The notes beneath the pieces are model-generated. The model worked only from the letters and a program-made list of their open reading frames with translations. It was not told where the DNA came from and did no database searches. This document shows positions 7,405 through 17,258 of a stretch of 45,123 nt of DNA, in pieces. A program made the position numbers and the translations under genes. This DNA comes from Kiritimatiellia bacterium. GTDB taxonomy: Bacteria; Verrucomicrobiota; Kiritimatiellia; CAIQIC01; Lenti-01. Within the stretch, counting starts at the first letter, position 1; each line of letters starts with the position of its first letter. Where the stretch lies: contig JAFTAH010000046.1 of assembly GCA_017458625.1 (NCBI GenBank), positions 1 to 45,123 on the forward strand, given 5' to 3'.

Positions 7405-10400
7405 CTAGGGGTCGGGGAACGAGTGGAGGCGGGTGCCGAAAAGGTCGGGACGGGACGGGACGCGGAGGCCGAGGGAGCGGAAGAGGTCGGGTGGGAGGAG
7501 GTTCTTCAGCTTGATATAGGCCAGGCGGGCGGCGGTGGGGTGGTCGGAGGCGGAGGCGGCATCGTAGAGGAGACGCCAGGCGACCGGGGAGTTCTGGAGT
7601 TCGGCCGGCAGGGGATGGAGGAGGGAGTAGGCGGCACGGGCGTTGGCGGGAGCGGTAGACTGGAGGCAAACGGCGGCCATGGTGAGGCGAAGGCCGGGGG
7701 AGTGGCGGAAGGAGGTCTTGAGCTTGCGGAAGGCAACGCGGCCGGCAGGCGCGGTGGGTTCAAGGTGCCAGAGAATCAGCCAGGGAAGGATGTCGGAGGG
7801 GTTCTCGGAAGCGGTCTGGACGAGGGCCTGGCGGAGTCCGAAAGGAAAGAGGGCACGACTAGTCCAGCGGCGGGGGTAGCGGGGAACAGGCGGAGCAGAC
7901 ACGTCATCCAAGGTGTCGCGGTGCGGCGGGAAGCGGCCGGGGAGGAGTCCGGCAAGGGCGGCATCGACGAGAATCTCCTCGACGGGGTAGCCGGGATGCT
8001 CGGCGGGCAGGAGGGCCAGGGCGGCATCGAGGGCGGCGGCGGCGAGGTCGGGGCGGTTTTGCATGAGGTAGGTTCGGGCGAGCTCGGCCAACGGGCCGGC
8101 GGCAGCGGGATTGCGGGTCATGGCGGCGCAGATGCGGGCCGGAAAGACGAACGGCGTGCCGATGCGGCCGAGGGCGCACTGGAACCAGCGGGCGGCAGAA
8201 TCGGCGGCGGGACGTAGTCCCAGCAGGGAAGAGGCGTCGGAGGGCAGGACATCCTCCAAAGTGGGGAGGGTGCCGGAGATGGCCCAAGGAAGGCCGGCAC
8301 GCAACCAGGCCTCGGGGGCGGCAACCAGGCCATCGCTGACGGCCAACATCCAGGCGCGGCGGGAGGCGGGCAGGCTGGCGGAGACAAGGGCCTGGAGGTC
8401 AGCAAGAGTCTCGGGAGCAACGGCGGAAGCCGACCAGTCGGCGAGGGCGGGAGAGGCAACGGAACCGCCATCCGCGTGGGCGGGAGCGTCAGCAGCTGCG
8501 GCGAGTTCGCGGAACTGGGTGGCGTTGAGACGGGCAGCAAGGTTGTCGGGGTCGAGGGCAGAGGCGAGGTCGGCCATGTCAATGGCGGCGGAAAGGTTGG
8601 CGGTGCGGGCGAGGTCGAGGGAGAGGTCATTGGCGGAACGGGCGGCCAAGGCGCAGAGGGTTTGCCGACAGTAGGCCTCGATGGTGACAGCGGGGACGTC
8701 CTTTTCGCGCCAGGCACGGAGTTCTTCGTAGCAGGGAAGCTCGCGGCGGGCGAGGTCGGCGGGAAGCGGTGGGGCAGCGGCACCGGGCGACGCGTCAAGG
8801 GGATAGGTGTGCCAGGCGAAAGAGCGGGGAGCAACGGCCGCGAGCGAGCGGACATATTCGGGGCCAGGCAGGAAAACGGCATGTTCGGCGGCTCCGGGGA
8901 GGGCGAGGAAGGACGCCAGAAGCCGAGGATAGGGAACGGAGCGGACGAGCTGGGGGGCCAGGTCAGGGAAGCGGCGGGCCAACGACTGGAGGTAGGCGTC
9001 GGAGGCGCGCTCGGGGAAGCGGAAGATGGCGACAGGCTCATGGCGCTGGTAGGCGGCGAGGGTGATGGCATCGTCGAAGATGGGGTCGGCAAAGACTATG
9101 GTTCGGCCATCGCGCTCCGTGAGCGTGCGGTTGGCGGCCAGCCAGATGGTGGCACCCGCCCGCGAGCGCAGGACGACGGGCAGGTTCACGGCCAGTCCCG
9201 CAAGAAGACAGGCCGGGGCCAGTAGCAAGGCGAGGCCTGCCAGCATGCGCTTGCCGATGCGAACGACCCGGGAACTGTCCTTGAAGGGGAAAGGCTGGGA
9301 GCAGCACCAGAACTCGCCGGCCATGTAGCCGATGCAGGCAGCGAGAAGAAGCACCGGGGCCAGAAAGGGGTCATCGATGCCGCCCAGGAGCCGCCAAGGA
9401 GCGTAGGGCACGTTGAAGAGCAGCGAAAAGATGTGCGCGAGGAGCAAGAGGCGGAGGAGGATTTGTCCGCGTTCGTAGAACCACGGGCTGCGGCGGGACA
9501 GCGGAAACAGAATCCACCAGGGCGCAATGGCCACGGCGACAAGTAGCAGCAGGACGGGCGTCAGGACCACCTGGAGGCCGATGGATTCGGCCTGGGCATG
9601 GACAAACGCGCGGAAGAGAGCGGCGGAGGTGGGGTAGAGAAGCGCACCGCCCCGCATCCAGGCCCATTGGAGCACCAGCACCAGGGCGGACAGGCCCAGC
9701 GCACCGGGCAGGAACACAGCCAGATAGGCGGCGGGCGAGCGCCAGGCGTTCCAGCGGAAGAACTCGCGGAGAATCAGGAAGAGAACGAGGGGGGAAAGGC
9801 ACCAGTAGTCGATGTTCCAGGCACAGCCGAGCCCCCAGAGGCAGGAGAAGGCCGCCAGCCAGCCGAGGCGTCCGGAACGCTGGAACATGCTGAACAGCAT
9901 GGCGCAGAGCAGCAGGCTGAAGGGCGCCAGCAGGTTGGGAAGCGCATGGGAACCCGCCCACCAGAAGGGGAAGACCACCATGAGATAGGCGGCGGCGGTC
10001 ACGCCGGCGAGACGACGGGCGACGATTTCCCGGCGGATGCTGGCCGGACCGACATCGGGGGTGTAGAAGTAGGCGACACGGCACATCAGACCGCAGAGGA
10101 GGCCCACGGAGGCGGCCGCAAGCCCCGCGCAGAGGAGACCCGTCCATGCGATGGGCGTTAGTCCGGGGAGGCGGACAATCACGCGCAACAGGAAGTCCCA
10201 GGGAATGTCGAGCAACGGCAACGAGGCGTCGAGGCCGAGGTGCGCCACGAAGAAGGCCAGAGAGGCGCGGGTGGAGGGTAGCCAGCAGAAGGTCGCCAGG
10301 GAGAGAACGAATGCCAGCAGTCCCGTGCCAATGGCGAGATGCCAGGGGCGGACGGGGTGGTGGAAGGAGGTGTCGGTCAGAAACTGGTGCTGGGGATGGA

Positions 10401-10512
10401 TGAGGCGGTCGATGGGCGCGGGCGGCACGCGGGAGGACGGGGGAGGAGCGGCGACGGAGCCGGCAGTCGCAGCAGCGGCAGGGGAAGAGCTGGCATCGGC
10501 GGCGGAACGCAT
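7405..10512 (-). CDS. Polytopic membrane protein with C-terminal TPR-like region (DUF2723-like), paralogue 3
   Basis: 1,035 residues. After a Pro/Ala-rich cytosolic tail (about 1-45) come roughly ten membrane segments to about 450. The opening HLAIGTGLLAFVLSLATFCW, a loop and then a second helix recall DUF2723, a GT-C-like membrane family. A soluble region follows (FADPIFDDAITLAAYQRH, then FLPGPEYVRSLAAV), shared with the next gene. From ARSANDLSLDLA onward the chain is helical and TPR-like. Its ATG overlaps the upstream stop codon (TAATG), so translation is coupled. It is the last gene of a three-gene leftward operon. A role in cell-surface glycan or protein modification is only an inference from the fold. 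Confidence 0.7.
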   Translation of the reverse strand: MRSAADASSSPAAAATAGSVAAPPPSSRVPPAPIDRLIHPQHQFLTDTSFHHPVRPWHLAIGTGLLAFVLSLATFCWLPSTRASLAFFVAHLGLDASLPLLDIPWDFLLRVIVRLPGLTPIAWTGLLCAGLAAASVGLLCGLMCRVAYFYTPDVGPASIRREIVARRLAGVTAAAYLMVVFPFWWAGSHALPNLLAPFSLLLCAMLFSMFQRSGRLGWLAAFSCLWGLGCAWNIDYWCLSPLVLFLILREFFRWNAWRSPAAYLAVFLPGALGLSALVLVLQWAWMRGGALLYPTSAALFRAFVHAQAESIGLQVVLTPVLLLLVAVAIAPWWILFPLSRRSPWFYERGQILLRLLLLAHIFSLLFNVPYAPWRLLGGIDDPFLAPVLLLAACIGYMAGEFWCCSQPFPFKDSSRVVRIGKRMLAGLALLLAPACLLAGLAVNLPVVLRSRAGATIWLAANRTLTERDGRTIVFADPIFDDAITLAAYQRHEPVAIFRFPERASDAYLQSLARRFPDLAPQLVRSVPYPRLLASFLALPGAAEHAVFLPGPEYVRSLAAVAPRSFAWHTYPLDASPGAAAPPLPADLARRELPCYEELRAWREKDVPAVTIEAYCRQTLCALAARSANDLSLDLARTANLSAAIDMADLASALDPDNLAARLNATQFRELAAAADAPAHADGGSVASPALADWSASAVAPETLADLQALVSASLPASRRAWMLAVSDGLVAAPEAWLRAGLPWAISGTLPTLEDVLPSDASSLLGLRPAADSAARWFQCALGRIGTPFVFPARICAAMTRNPAAAGPLAELARTYLMQNRPDLAAAALDAALALLPAEHPGYPVEEILVDAALAGLLPGRFPPHRDTLDDVSAPPVPRYPRRWTSRALFPFGLRQALVQTASENPSDILPWLILWHLEPTAPAGRVAFRKLKTSFRHSPGLRLTMAAVCLQSTAPANARAAYSLLHPLPAELQNSPVAWRLLYDAASASDHPTAARLAYIKLKNLLPPDLFRSLGLRVPSRPDLFGTRLHSFPDP

Positions 10513-13500
10513 TAGCGGGAAAAGGCCTGTTCGGGTATTTCGTAGAGGGTGGCGAGCGGGATGGCGGCCTCAAGCTCTTCGGGCGACAGCATCCGGGCGA
10601 GCCGCGCGTAGGTCGAACGGATGGAGAAGCGGTCGTTCTTGGCGATGGAGGACAGGCAGATCTGGCGCCAGAGGACCGGCGAAGAAGCCAGCAGATGCAG
10701 GTGCGGACGGAGCAGGGAGAAACTGGCCGCCGTGACGCTATTGACGCCGGATGCCTGGAGCGCGGCCACCAGGGAAAGGACCAGTTCGGGGTCGGTGCGG
10801 GTGCGGGGCTTGAACTTGTCGTAGGCGAGGCGTCCGGCGGGCTCGTTGGGCTCAAGGAGCCAGAGGGCAATCCAGGGGCGGATGTCCGAGGGATCTGCAG
10901 AGGCGACCTGAAGCAGGGCGCCGCGCAGGCCGAGGGGGCGACCGTCGGGGGCAGTCCAGCGGCGCGGGAAGCGGGGCGCGTCCGGAGCACTCACCTCGTC
11001 AAGCGTCTGCCGGTTGGGCGGGAAGCGGATGGGCAGAATCCCTGCAGTGGCGGCGTCCACGAGGACTTCCTCAAGGGGAAAACCGGGGGCATCGGGAGGG
11101 AGCAGCTCGAGGGCGGCCGCCAAGGTGCCGGCAGCGAGTTCGGGACGGTCGCTCATGAGATAGGTGCGGACGAGCTCGAGAAGCATCTCGGCATTGCGCG
11201 GTGCGTTGGCCATGGCGGCGCAGACCTGGTCGGGCCGAAAGGCGTAGGTGCCGATGCGCTCGAAGACGCACTGGAACCAGCGGGCGCGCGGCGTATCGTC
11301 GTGCATCCCGAGGAGGCCGCCAGGGGTTTCGGCAAGAACGGCGGCCGGCGCGGGCATGACGCCGGAGGCGGCCCACGGGAGGCCACGGAGAATCCAAGCG
11401 TCGGGGGCGGCGACAAGGCCATCGTAGTTGAACATGGTCCAGCTGCGGACGCGGCTACGGGAGGATTGTTCGGCGAGATTCTGGAGCTCGGCCAAGGCGG
11501 AGTCACCGGCAGGAAGACCAGCCCAGGTTTCCGGGGCGCGCGGCGGCGAAGGAGCGTCCGGGCGGTCGAGGAACTGGACGGCGTTGAGGTGGGCGGCGAG
11601 GTTGCCGGGGTCGATGCGGGTGGCCAGGACGGCCGCCTGATGGGCCGTGGACAGGTCGTCCTCGTGGGCGAGGTCGAGGGCGAGGTCGTTGGCGGAGCGG
11701 GCGGCGGCCATGGTCATGACTTCGCGGTAGAACCATTCCAGAGTGTTCTCGGCCAGCGGCCGTTCGCGCCAGTCGGCGAGTCGTTGGTAGAAGGGAAGCT
11801 CGCGGGCGAAGAGGTCGCCGGCACGGAGGAGGCCAGCGGGATCGGCGGGCGCGGCGGCGGACTCCGAAGGGCTCTCTGCGGCAGAGCTCGCGGCGGCGGC
11901 GCGGGCCTTCAGGGTGCCCAGGGGATGGGGATGCCAGGCAAATCCACGCGGCTCGACATCGACGAAATTGCGCACATATTCGGGTCCGGGCAGCAGGACC
12001 GTGGTTTCCGGCGCGTGCGGCAACAGGAGGAAGGACGCCATAATACGCGGGAACGGCGCATCGGCGTCCAACAGGGCCGCAAGCTGCGGAACCGCACGGG
12101 CGAGGCCCTTCTTGAAAAGCAAAGAGCAGCGGGAGGGCTCGCGGAACATGAGGATGCTGAGGCCACGCTCCTCGGCGGCCAGCGCGAGGGCATCGTCGAA
12201 GAAGGCGTCGGGGAAGAAGACCATGCGGTCGCCGCGCTGGTCCAGGGCCTCGTTGGCCGCCTCCCAGATGACGGAGCCGGCGCGGGACTGGAGGAGGGTC
12301 GGGAGATTGTTGACCAGGCCGGCCCCCAGCACCAGCGGGGCAAGCACAACCCCAGCGGCGGACAAGGCGCGTTTGCCGGGGCGGACTCCCGGGCGATCGT
12401 CCTTGAAGGGAAAGATCTGGCCCATGCACCAGAACTCGCCGGCCAGATAGCCCGCGCAGCCGGCCAGCAGCAGCACCGGCACCAGGAAGGGATTGTCGAG
12501 GCCACCAATCAGACGCCAGGGGGCGTAGGGGACGGCAAAGAAGAGCACCACCAGATGCGCGGCCAGGAAGAGGCGGAGCAACGTGGCCCCGCGCTCGTAG
12601 AACCACGGCGAGCGGTGCGACAAGACAAAGAGAATCCACCAGGGGACGAAGGCGATGACGGCCAGCAGAATCAGGAACGGGGTGTAGGGAACGGCAAGAT
12701 ACATGTCGGCAATCTGCGTCTTGACCAGGGCGCGCAGGAGCGCATGGTGGCTGCCATAGACGAAGAAGCCGCCATGCCGGAAGGACCATTCAAGTCCCAG
12801 GAGCAGGCACGAGCTCCCCGCCAGGGCTGGTAGCAAGAGCGCCGCATAGGCACTCCAGCGCGTCCAGCAGCGCCAGCGGATGAATTCTCGGACGCAGAGC
12901 ACCAGGACGAGAATGCCCAGGAACCAGAAGGCCAGATGCCAGGCGCAACCCAGTCCCCAGAACAGCGAGAAGAGCGTCAGCCACCCGAGGTGCCCCGTCC
13001 GCTGGAACGCCGAGAAGAACATCGCGGAGGCCAGCAGCCAGACGGTGAGCAGCGTCCCCGGCATGGCGCGCGTGCTGGACCACCAGAACGGGGCCGCCAC
13101 CATCAGATAGACGCCGGCGGTGACGGCGGCAATGCGGCGGGCGACGGCCTCGCGGCGGACGGTGGAGGCCGGGGCGTCCATCGTGTAGAAGTAGCTTACG
13201 CGCCCCATGAGCCAGGTCAGCAGCCCCACGGAGCAGGCCCCCAGCAGCGCGCACAGCAGCGCCGTCCAGCCCGACAGGTCCAACCACGGAAGATGAATGG
13301 CCAGGCGCATCCAGGCATCCCAGGGCAGATCCAGCATGGGCACCGAATAGTCCGAGCCGAGATGGTGCACCAGGAACGCCATGGAGGAGCGGGTGGACGG
13401 CACCCAGCAACGCGTGACCAGATAGAGGACGAACGCCAGCAGCCCCATCGCCAGGGCCAGCTGCCAAGGCCGGACGCGCACCAGACTCGGAGTGTCCGCC

Positions 13501-13694
13501 AGCAGCTGGTGGGCCGGATGCATGACGTGCTCGACGGGCGACAGCGGCAGTTCGTCGCTACCGCCGGTCGGCATGGCGTCCATCGGCGCAGGAGTCGCCG
13601 TCGCGCCCGTCTGCATGGCTTCGGGGGCGGGGATGCTGTCGCCGGGAATCATGTTCGCACGGCGCGGCATCTTGTGGTCAACGCCTGTGGACAT
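10512..13694 (-). CDS. Polytopic membrane protein with C-terminal TPR-like region (DUF2723-like), paralogue 2
   Basis: 1,060 residues and clearly paralogous to the gene downstream. Shared marks include LLAFVLYLVTRCWVPSTRSS near the first helix, HRSPWFYERG, VPYAPWRL, GYLAGEFWC, LLPGPEYVRNFVDV and ARSANDLALDLA. The N-terminal 60 residues are Pro/Ala/Met-rich and probably disordered. About ten helices run from 75 to 480, then a soluble domain and helical repeats. The gap to the upstream gene is 21 bp and the downstream gene overlaps by one base. No catalytic residues could be assigned, so glycosyltransferase activity is speculative. Subunits of one membrane complex or lineage-specific duplicates are both possible. 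Confidence 0.7.
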   Translation of the reverse strand: MSTGVDHKMPRRANMIPGDSIPAPEAMQTGATATPAPMDAMPTGGSDELPLSPVEHVMHPAHQLLADTPSLVRVRPWQLALAMGLLAFVLYLVTRCWVPSTRSSMAFLVHHLGSDYSVPMLDLPWDAWMRLAIHLPWLDLSGWTALLCALLGACSVGLLTWLMGRVSYFYTMDAPASTVRREAVARRIAAVTAGVYLMVAAPFWWSSTRAMPGTLLTVWLLASAMFFSAFQRTGHLGWLTLFSLFWGLGCAWHLAFWFLGILVLVLCVREFIRWRCWTRWSAYAALLLPALAGSSCLLLGLEWSFRHGGFFVYGSHHALLRALVKTQIADMYLAVPYTPFLILLAVIAFVPWWILFVLSHRSPWFYERGATLLRLFLAAHLVVLFFAVPYAPWRLIGGLDNPFLVPVLLLAGCAGYLAGEFWCMGQIFPFKDDRPGVRPGKRALSAAGVVLAPLVLGAGLVNNLPTLLQSRAGSVIWEAANEALDQRGDRMVFFPDAFFDDALALAAEERGLSILMFREPSRCSLLFKKGLARAVPQLAALLDADAPFPRIMASFLLLPHAPETTVLLPGPEYVRNFVDVEPRGFAWHPHPLGTLKARAAAASSAAESPSESAAAPADPAGLLRAGDLFARELPFYQRLADWRERPLAENTLEWFYREVMTMAAARSANDLALDLAHEDDLSTAHQAAVLATRIDPGNLAAHLNAVQFLDRPDAPSPPRAPETWAGLPAGDSALAELQNLAEQSSRSRVRSWTMFNYDGLVAAPDAWILRGLPWAASGVMPAPAAVLAETPGGLLGMHDDTPRARWFQCVFERIGTYAFRPDQVCAAMANAPRNAEMLLELVRTYLMSDRPELAAGTLAAALELLPPDAPGFPLEEVLVDAATAGILPIRFPPNRQTLDEVSAPDAPRFPRRWTAPDGRPLGLRGALLQVASADPSDIRPWIALWLLEPNEPAGRLAYDKFKPRTRTDPELVLSLVAALQASGVNSVTAASFSLLRPHLHLLASSPVLWRQICLSSIAKNDRFSIRSTYARLARMLSPEELEAAIPLATLYEIPEQAFSR

Positions 13695-13715
13695 GATTGA
13701 ACGGCGACGGAAGTC

Positions 13716-16700
13716 CTAGTCGGAGGCCGTCTGCCGAATGGCCGACTGGAACTCACGGAAAGCGGCCTGCTCCTCGGGAGAGAGGGCGTCGCGGTGGGCG
13801 TAGATGGTGTCGGCCAGGGCGCGGGCGGCAGAAAGATTGCCCTTGGCCTGTTCGAGGCGCGCGGAGAGGAAGAGTGCGGAAGGATGGTCGGGCGCAGCGG
13901 AAAGTAGCCGCGCAATGTCGGTCTCGGCCTCGGCATAGCGGCCATCCTGAAGATTCAGCTCGATACGCGTGCCCAGGATGGGCAGACTGTCGGGTGCGGC
14001 GGCCGTAGCCTCGTCCAGCAGGGCGCGGATCTCGGCACGGCTGGCGTTCTCCTTGTGCAGGAGGAGGTCGGCCAGGTCGTTGAGGACGGCGGGGCTCCGT
14101 TCGGACTTGAGGGCCTCGCGGTAGGAGTTTTCGGCCAGGGCAAGCTGGCCACGTTCGCGCTGGAAGCTGGCGAGCATGAGGTTGCCGAAGGCGTTCTGCG
14201 GCTCGAGCGTAAGCAGGATGCGGGCGTGATCCTCGGCCAATTCGCGCTTGCGCTCCGCATAGTCGACGCGGAGGAGCATTTCCCAGACGCGGGGCTGGGC
14301 GCGGTTGAGACGCGTCAGAGCATCCAGCTCGGTCCGGGCGGCCGTCCAGTCCTGGCGGCGCAGGAGCAGCTGGGCCAACACGAGGCGCGAGGTGAAGTCG
14401 CGGTTCGGCAGGCGCCCAAGGTTTTCGAGGGCCTTCCTGGCTTCTTCCTCGCGGCCCGCCTGACTGGCCAGGATGTGGAGCACGGCCAGCGCACGAACAT
14501 CGTCGGGCTTGGCCGTGATGACGCGCTGGAGCATGGAGATGGCCTCGTCGGGATGATTCTGGGCGCTGGCCAGCAGGGCACGCTCGAACTGGAACTTGTC
14601 GGCGGGTACGCCGAGCTGCTCGAGTTCGGCGAACTTGGCCTCGGCGGCGGCAAGATCTCCGCGCTGGATGTCGAGCTGGGCGAGGCGGTAGAGCGGCTCG
14701 GGGTCGTCAGGATGCTCCTCGTGGAGCTGGCGGTAGTACTCGGCTCCTTCGTCCGTGTTGCCGCTGGCCAAATACATCTGGCCCAAAAAGGCGCGGAGGT
14801 CGTCGTTGAGCTTGGCGCTCTGCGGACCGCGAACGGTCTTGCGCAGCTCGGCCTCGGCCAGCCGCGGCTTGCCGGACACTGCCCACATCATGCCCTGCTC
14901 GACCAGCATCCGCGTGTTGTGGATGTAGCCGAAAGCAGAGGCCAGTCCCCAGAGGACGCGGGAATTAATCTCCTGGCGGGCAGCAAAGTCGTCCCATTCC
15001 GCGCGATAGGCCTTGGCCTCGTCCTCGCGCCCCTGGGTGGCCGTCAAGGTCAACAGGTTGAGAAGGGCGGAGAGGTTGCCCGGATGGATCTCGCGGGCCG
15101 CCAGCAGCGCCTCCTCGGCCTCCTGGACAAGCTCCGCATCCAGCAACATGTAGCCGATATTGTTGGCCATCTTGGACGCCCGGAGCGTCAGGAAATACTG
15201 GAAGGGATACAGCGCGTTCTTCGCCGCGATCTTACGGGCCGCAATTTCGCGCATCTGCTCCCAGAAAGGCCGGTGGGTGGCCACAAGGTCGTGCAGTCCG
15301 GCCTCGTCCAGAGCCACCGTGCGAATGCGGGAGAGGAGGCCTTCCGGCACCAGATAGCCCACGCGGCGCAAGGCCTCGTCCTGGCTCAGAACACCGAAAT
15401 GGCCCAGCACGCCGTCGCGCATCACGTAGTCCTGCAGGAACGGGTCGAAGCCGAGCGGCAACAGCGCGGCAGAGCGGGGATCCGTGAAGACGAAATGCGC
15501 CAGGAAATCGCGGTAGCTCGTGGCCACGGAATTGGCTCGGTTGAGGATGGTGAAGTCGGACCAGCCCCGGTCCGAGGCGGCAACGGCCATCGTCGCGTCG
15601 AGCAGGTTGTCCGAGAGCACGACGCCGCCTTCGCCGAGCGCCTCGACGACCTGCACCCCGGTGGTCGCCAGGGCCGCCGCCGGGCGACCATCCGCCTTCG
15701 GGAAGTTGAGCACGCCCGTCGCCACGACCGCCGGAACCACCAGCAGCGCCACCACGGCCATCGCCGTCCGGAGGAATTGCCCCACTCCGGCCGCCCGATG
15801 CTCTCGGAACTGCCCCATCACCCAGAACTCGCCCGCGACGTGGCCACAGCAGGCCGCCAGGATGACCGAGGGCGTCACCATCAGCGCCCCGATGCCGAAG
15901 AAGGTCCAGACCGGTTCGTAGAAGCAGAACGCCAGGCACGCCGCCAGCACGATCAGGCGGAGCGCCAGCTGCCAGAACTTCCAGCGCCAGGCCGGTTTCT
16001 TCGCCCGCAGCAGGAAGAGAATGCACCACGGCCCGTAGGCGAGCAGCATCACCAGCAGCCAGCCACTGCCGCGCGACATCTGGAGCAACGCCCCCACCTG
16101 CCGCCGGAGCAGGAACCACAGCACGGGCCAGAAGCCCGTCAGCCCCTGGAGCGCCAGCGCGCGCTCCTGCATCAGCTGCGACGCCGACACCCAGAGCAGC
16201 ACGGCCAGCACGGCGACCGCCGCGTAGCCCGCGACGAGCGCCTGCTTCCACTGGAACTCCGCCCGCTGGAGCATCGCGCGCACCACCAGGATGACGGCCA
16301 TCGGGGCCAGCGCCCAGAACGTCGGGAACTCCGCCAGCCCCACCCCGTAGACCGCGCCGAACACCGCCAGCCGCCAGACCTTGCCGGCCCGCTGGTATTC
16401 CGAGAAAGCCAGCGCCGTCGCCGCCAGCAGGAAGAGGTGCAACGCCTCCGGCACCGTGCGCGTGGCCGCCACCCAGATGGGCAGGCTGCCCATCAGGTAC
16501 AGCCCCGCCACCAGACCTTGCAAATAACGCGCCTGCCGTTCGCGCCCCATCTCGTCGGGGTCGTTCTCGTCATGCACCTTGAAGCGCACGCGCATCGCCA
16601 CGACCGTCAGGATCGCGATGGCCACCGCCGCCAGCCCGACGTTCCACGCCGTTCCCCACGCCGCGAGGTCGCCGCACGTTCCCCTCCCCCACCGCATCAG

Positions 16701-16916
16701 CAGCCGCCACAGCGGGTCGGCGATGCCAGGTGACGACACGCCGGGCAGAGTGCTCCACAGCTTGAACGCCGGCAGCCCCGGCGACACGGTCGTGCAGCGT
16801 GTCAGCCAGTACAGCACCGCCGCCCCGATGCCCATTGCCGCCGCCAGCAGCCAGCTCCATTGCAGTTGCGCGGATGCCTCGCCCGCGTCGCCCTTCTTGA
16901 TCTCGTTCGTGCTCAT
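13716..16916 (-). CDS. Polytopic membrane protein with a long TPR array (DUF2723-like), paralogue 1
   Basis: 1,066 residues and first gene of the operon. I start at ATG 16916 (MSTNEIKKGD); the longest frame would begin inside the tRNA-Phe gene and has an unsuitable basic leader. About ten membrane segments run from 20 to 430, a soluble region follows (VLSDNLLDATMAVAASDRGW), and from about 640 there is an array of TPR-like repeats, for example YYRQLHEEHPDDPEPLYRLA, LQRVITAKPDDVRALAVLH and LLTLEPQNAFGNLMLASFQR. It is the most diverged of the three but keeps the order of domains and the GEFWVMGQ segment after the last helices. TPR arrays bind partner proteins; the partner is unknown. Confidence 0.72.
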   Translation of the reverse strand: MSTNEIKKGDAGEASAQLQWSWLLAAAMGIGAAVLYWLTRCTTVSPGLPAFKLWSTLPGVSSPGIADPLWRLLMRWGRGTCGDLAAWGTAWNVGLAAVAIAILTVVAMRVRFKVHDENDPDEMGRERQARYLQGLVAGLYLMGSLPIWVAATRTVPEALHLFLLAATALAFSEYQRAGKVWRLAVFGAVYGVGLAEFPTFWALAPMAVILVVRAMLQRAEFQWKQALVAGYAAVAVLAVLLWVSASQLMQERALALQGLTGFWPVLWFLLRRQVGALLQMSRGSGWLLVMLLAYGPWCILFLLRAKKPAWRWKFWQLALRLIVLAACLAFCFYEPVWTFFGIGALMVTPSVILAACCGHVAGEFWVMGQFREHRAAGVGQFLRTAMAVVALLVVPAVVATGVLNFPKADGRPAAALATTGVQVVEALGEGGVVLSDNLLDATMAVAASDRGWSDFTILNRANSVATSYRDFLAHFVFTDPRSAALLPLGFDPFLQDYVMRDGVLGHFGVLSQDEALRRVGYLVPEGLLSRIRTVALDEAGLHDLVATHRPFWEQMREIAARKIAAKNALYPFQYFLTLRASKMANNIGYMLLDAELVQEAEEALLAAREIHPGNLSALLNLLTLTATQGREDEAKAYRAEWDDFAARQEINSRVLWGLASAFGYIHNTRMLVEQGMMWAVSGKPRLAEAELRKTVRGPQSAKLNDDLRAFLGQMYLASGNTDEGAEYYRQLHEEHPDDPEPLYRLAQLDIQRGDLAAAEAKFAELEQLGVPADKFQFERALLASAQNHPDEAISMLQRVITAKPDDVRALAVLHILASQAGREEEARKALENLGRLPNRDFTSRLVLAQLLLRRQDWTAARTELDALTRLNRAQPRVWEMLLRVDYAERKRELAEDHARILLTLEPQNAFGNLMLASFQRERGQLALAENSYREALKSERSPAVLNDLADLLLHKENASRAEIRALLDEATAAAPDSLPILGTRIELNLQDGRYAEAETDIARLLSAAPDHPSALFLSARLEQAKGNLSAARALADTIYAHRDALSPEEQAAFREFQSAIRQTASD

Positions 16917-17003
16917 GTGTTTGCCATTATGCCCTCCCGTCCCCACCTTTGCACTCCCTTTTTCCTCCCCCGCAACTTTTTTTCGCTTTTTTTCCGCTTC
17001 TGC

Positions 17004-17032
17004 TTGACATGCCCCTCCCTTTACTCTATAAC
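17004..17032 (+). promoter_or_regulatory. Promoter of tRNA-Phe
   Basis: TTGACA (17004-17009), a 17-bp spacer and TATAAC (17027-17032). This is an almost perfect sigma-70 promoter 16 bp before the mature tRNA, as expected for a stable RNA gene. Confidence 0.85.
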
Positions 17033-17048
17033 GCCCTCCGCCTTGCGT

Positions 17049-17124
17049 GGCGAGATAGCTCAGCTGGTAGAGCAACGGACTGAAAATTCGTGTGTCACCG
17101 GTTCGATCCCGGTTCTCGCCACCA
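17049..17124 (+). tRNA. tRNA-Phe (anticodon GAA)
   Basis: 76 nt with encoded CCA. Acceptor GGCGAGA pairs with TCTCGCC. The D stem is GCTC/GAGC. Anticodon stem ACGGA/TTCGT has one G-T pair and encloses loop CTGAAAA with anticodon GAA. T arm ACCGG-TTCGATC-CCGGT. A run of seven T (17125-17131) follows at once and probably helps termination. It marks the boundary between chromosomal genes and phage-like DNA; tRNA 3' ends are common phage integration sites. Confidence 0.97.
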
Positions 17125-17258
17125 TTTTTTTATGCCCATTTCTTGGTGGTTTCGTGAAAAACACGACTTTGGCGGGAAAGTTTGATTTAGGCGCGGTTAT
17201 GTCTGTTTCGGGGGATTATAGGCCATTCTGACACAAAGCTGTCACACGGGCAGAAGCG
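17125..17258. other. Chromosome/phage junction region, candidate attachment side
   Basis: 134 bp between tRNA-Phe and the stop codon of the giant phage gene, more AT-rich than its neighbours. It contains a small hairpin, TGACA-CAAAGC-TGTCA (17229-17244), that could end leftward transcription. If the phage used the tRNA as its site, one attachment core should be the tRNA 3' end. The second copy and an integrase are not in the window, so this is inferred from position. Confidence 0.35.

Noticed and set aside
14055..16733. 892-residue frame antisense to the TPR protein
   Set aside because: Low-complexity Glu/Arg/His-rich shadow with no start context, fully overlapped by a well-supported gene.
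16917..17075. N-terminal extension of paralogue 1 into the tRNA gene
   Set aside because: It would start inside tRNA-Phe and across its promoter. ATG 16916 gives a normal start just before the first membrane helix.
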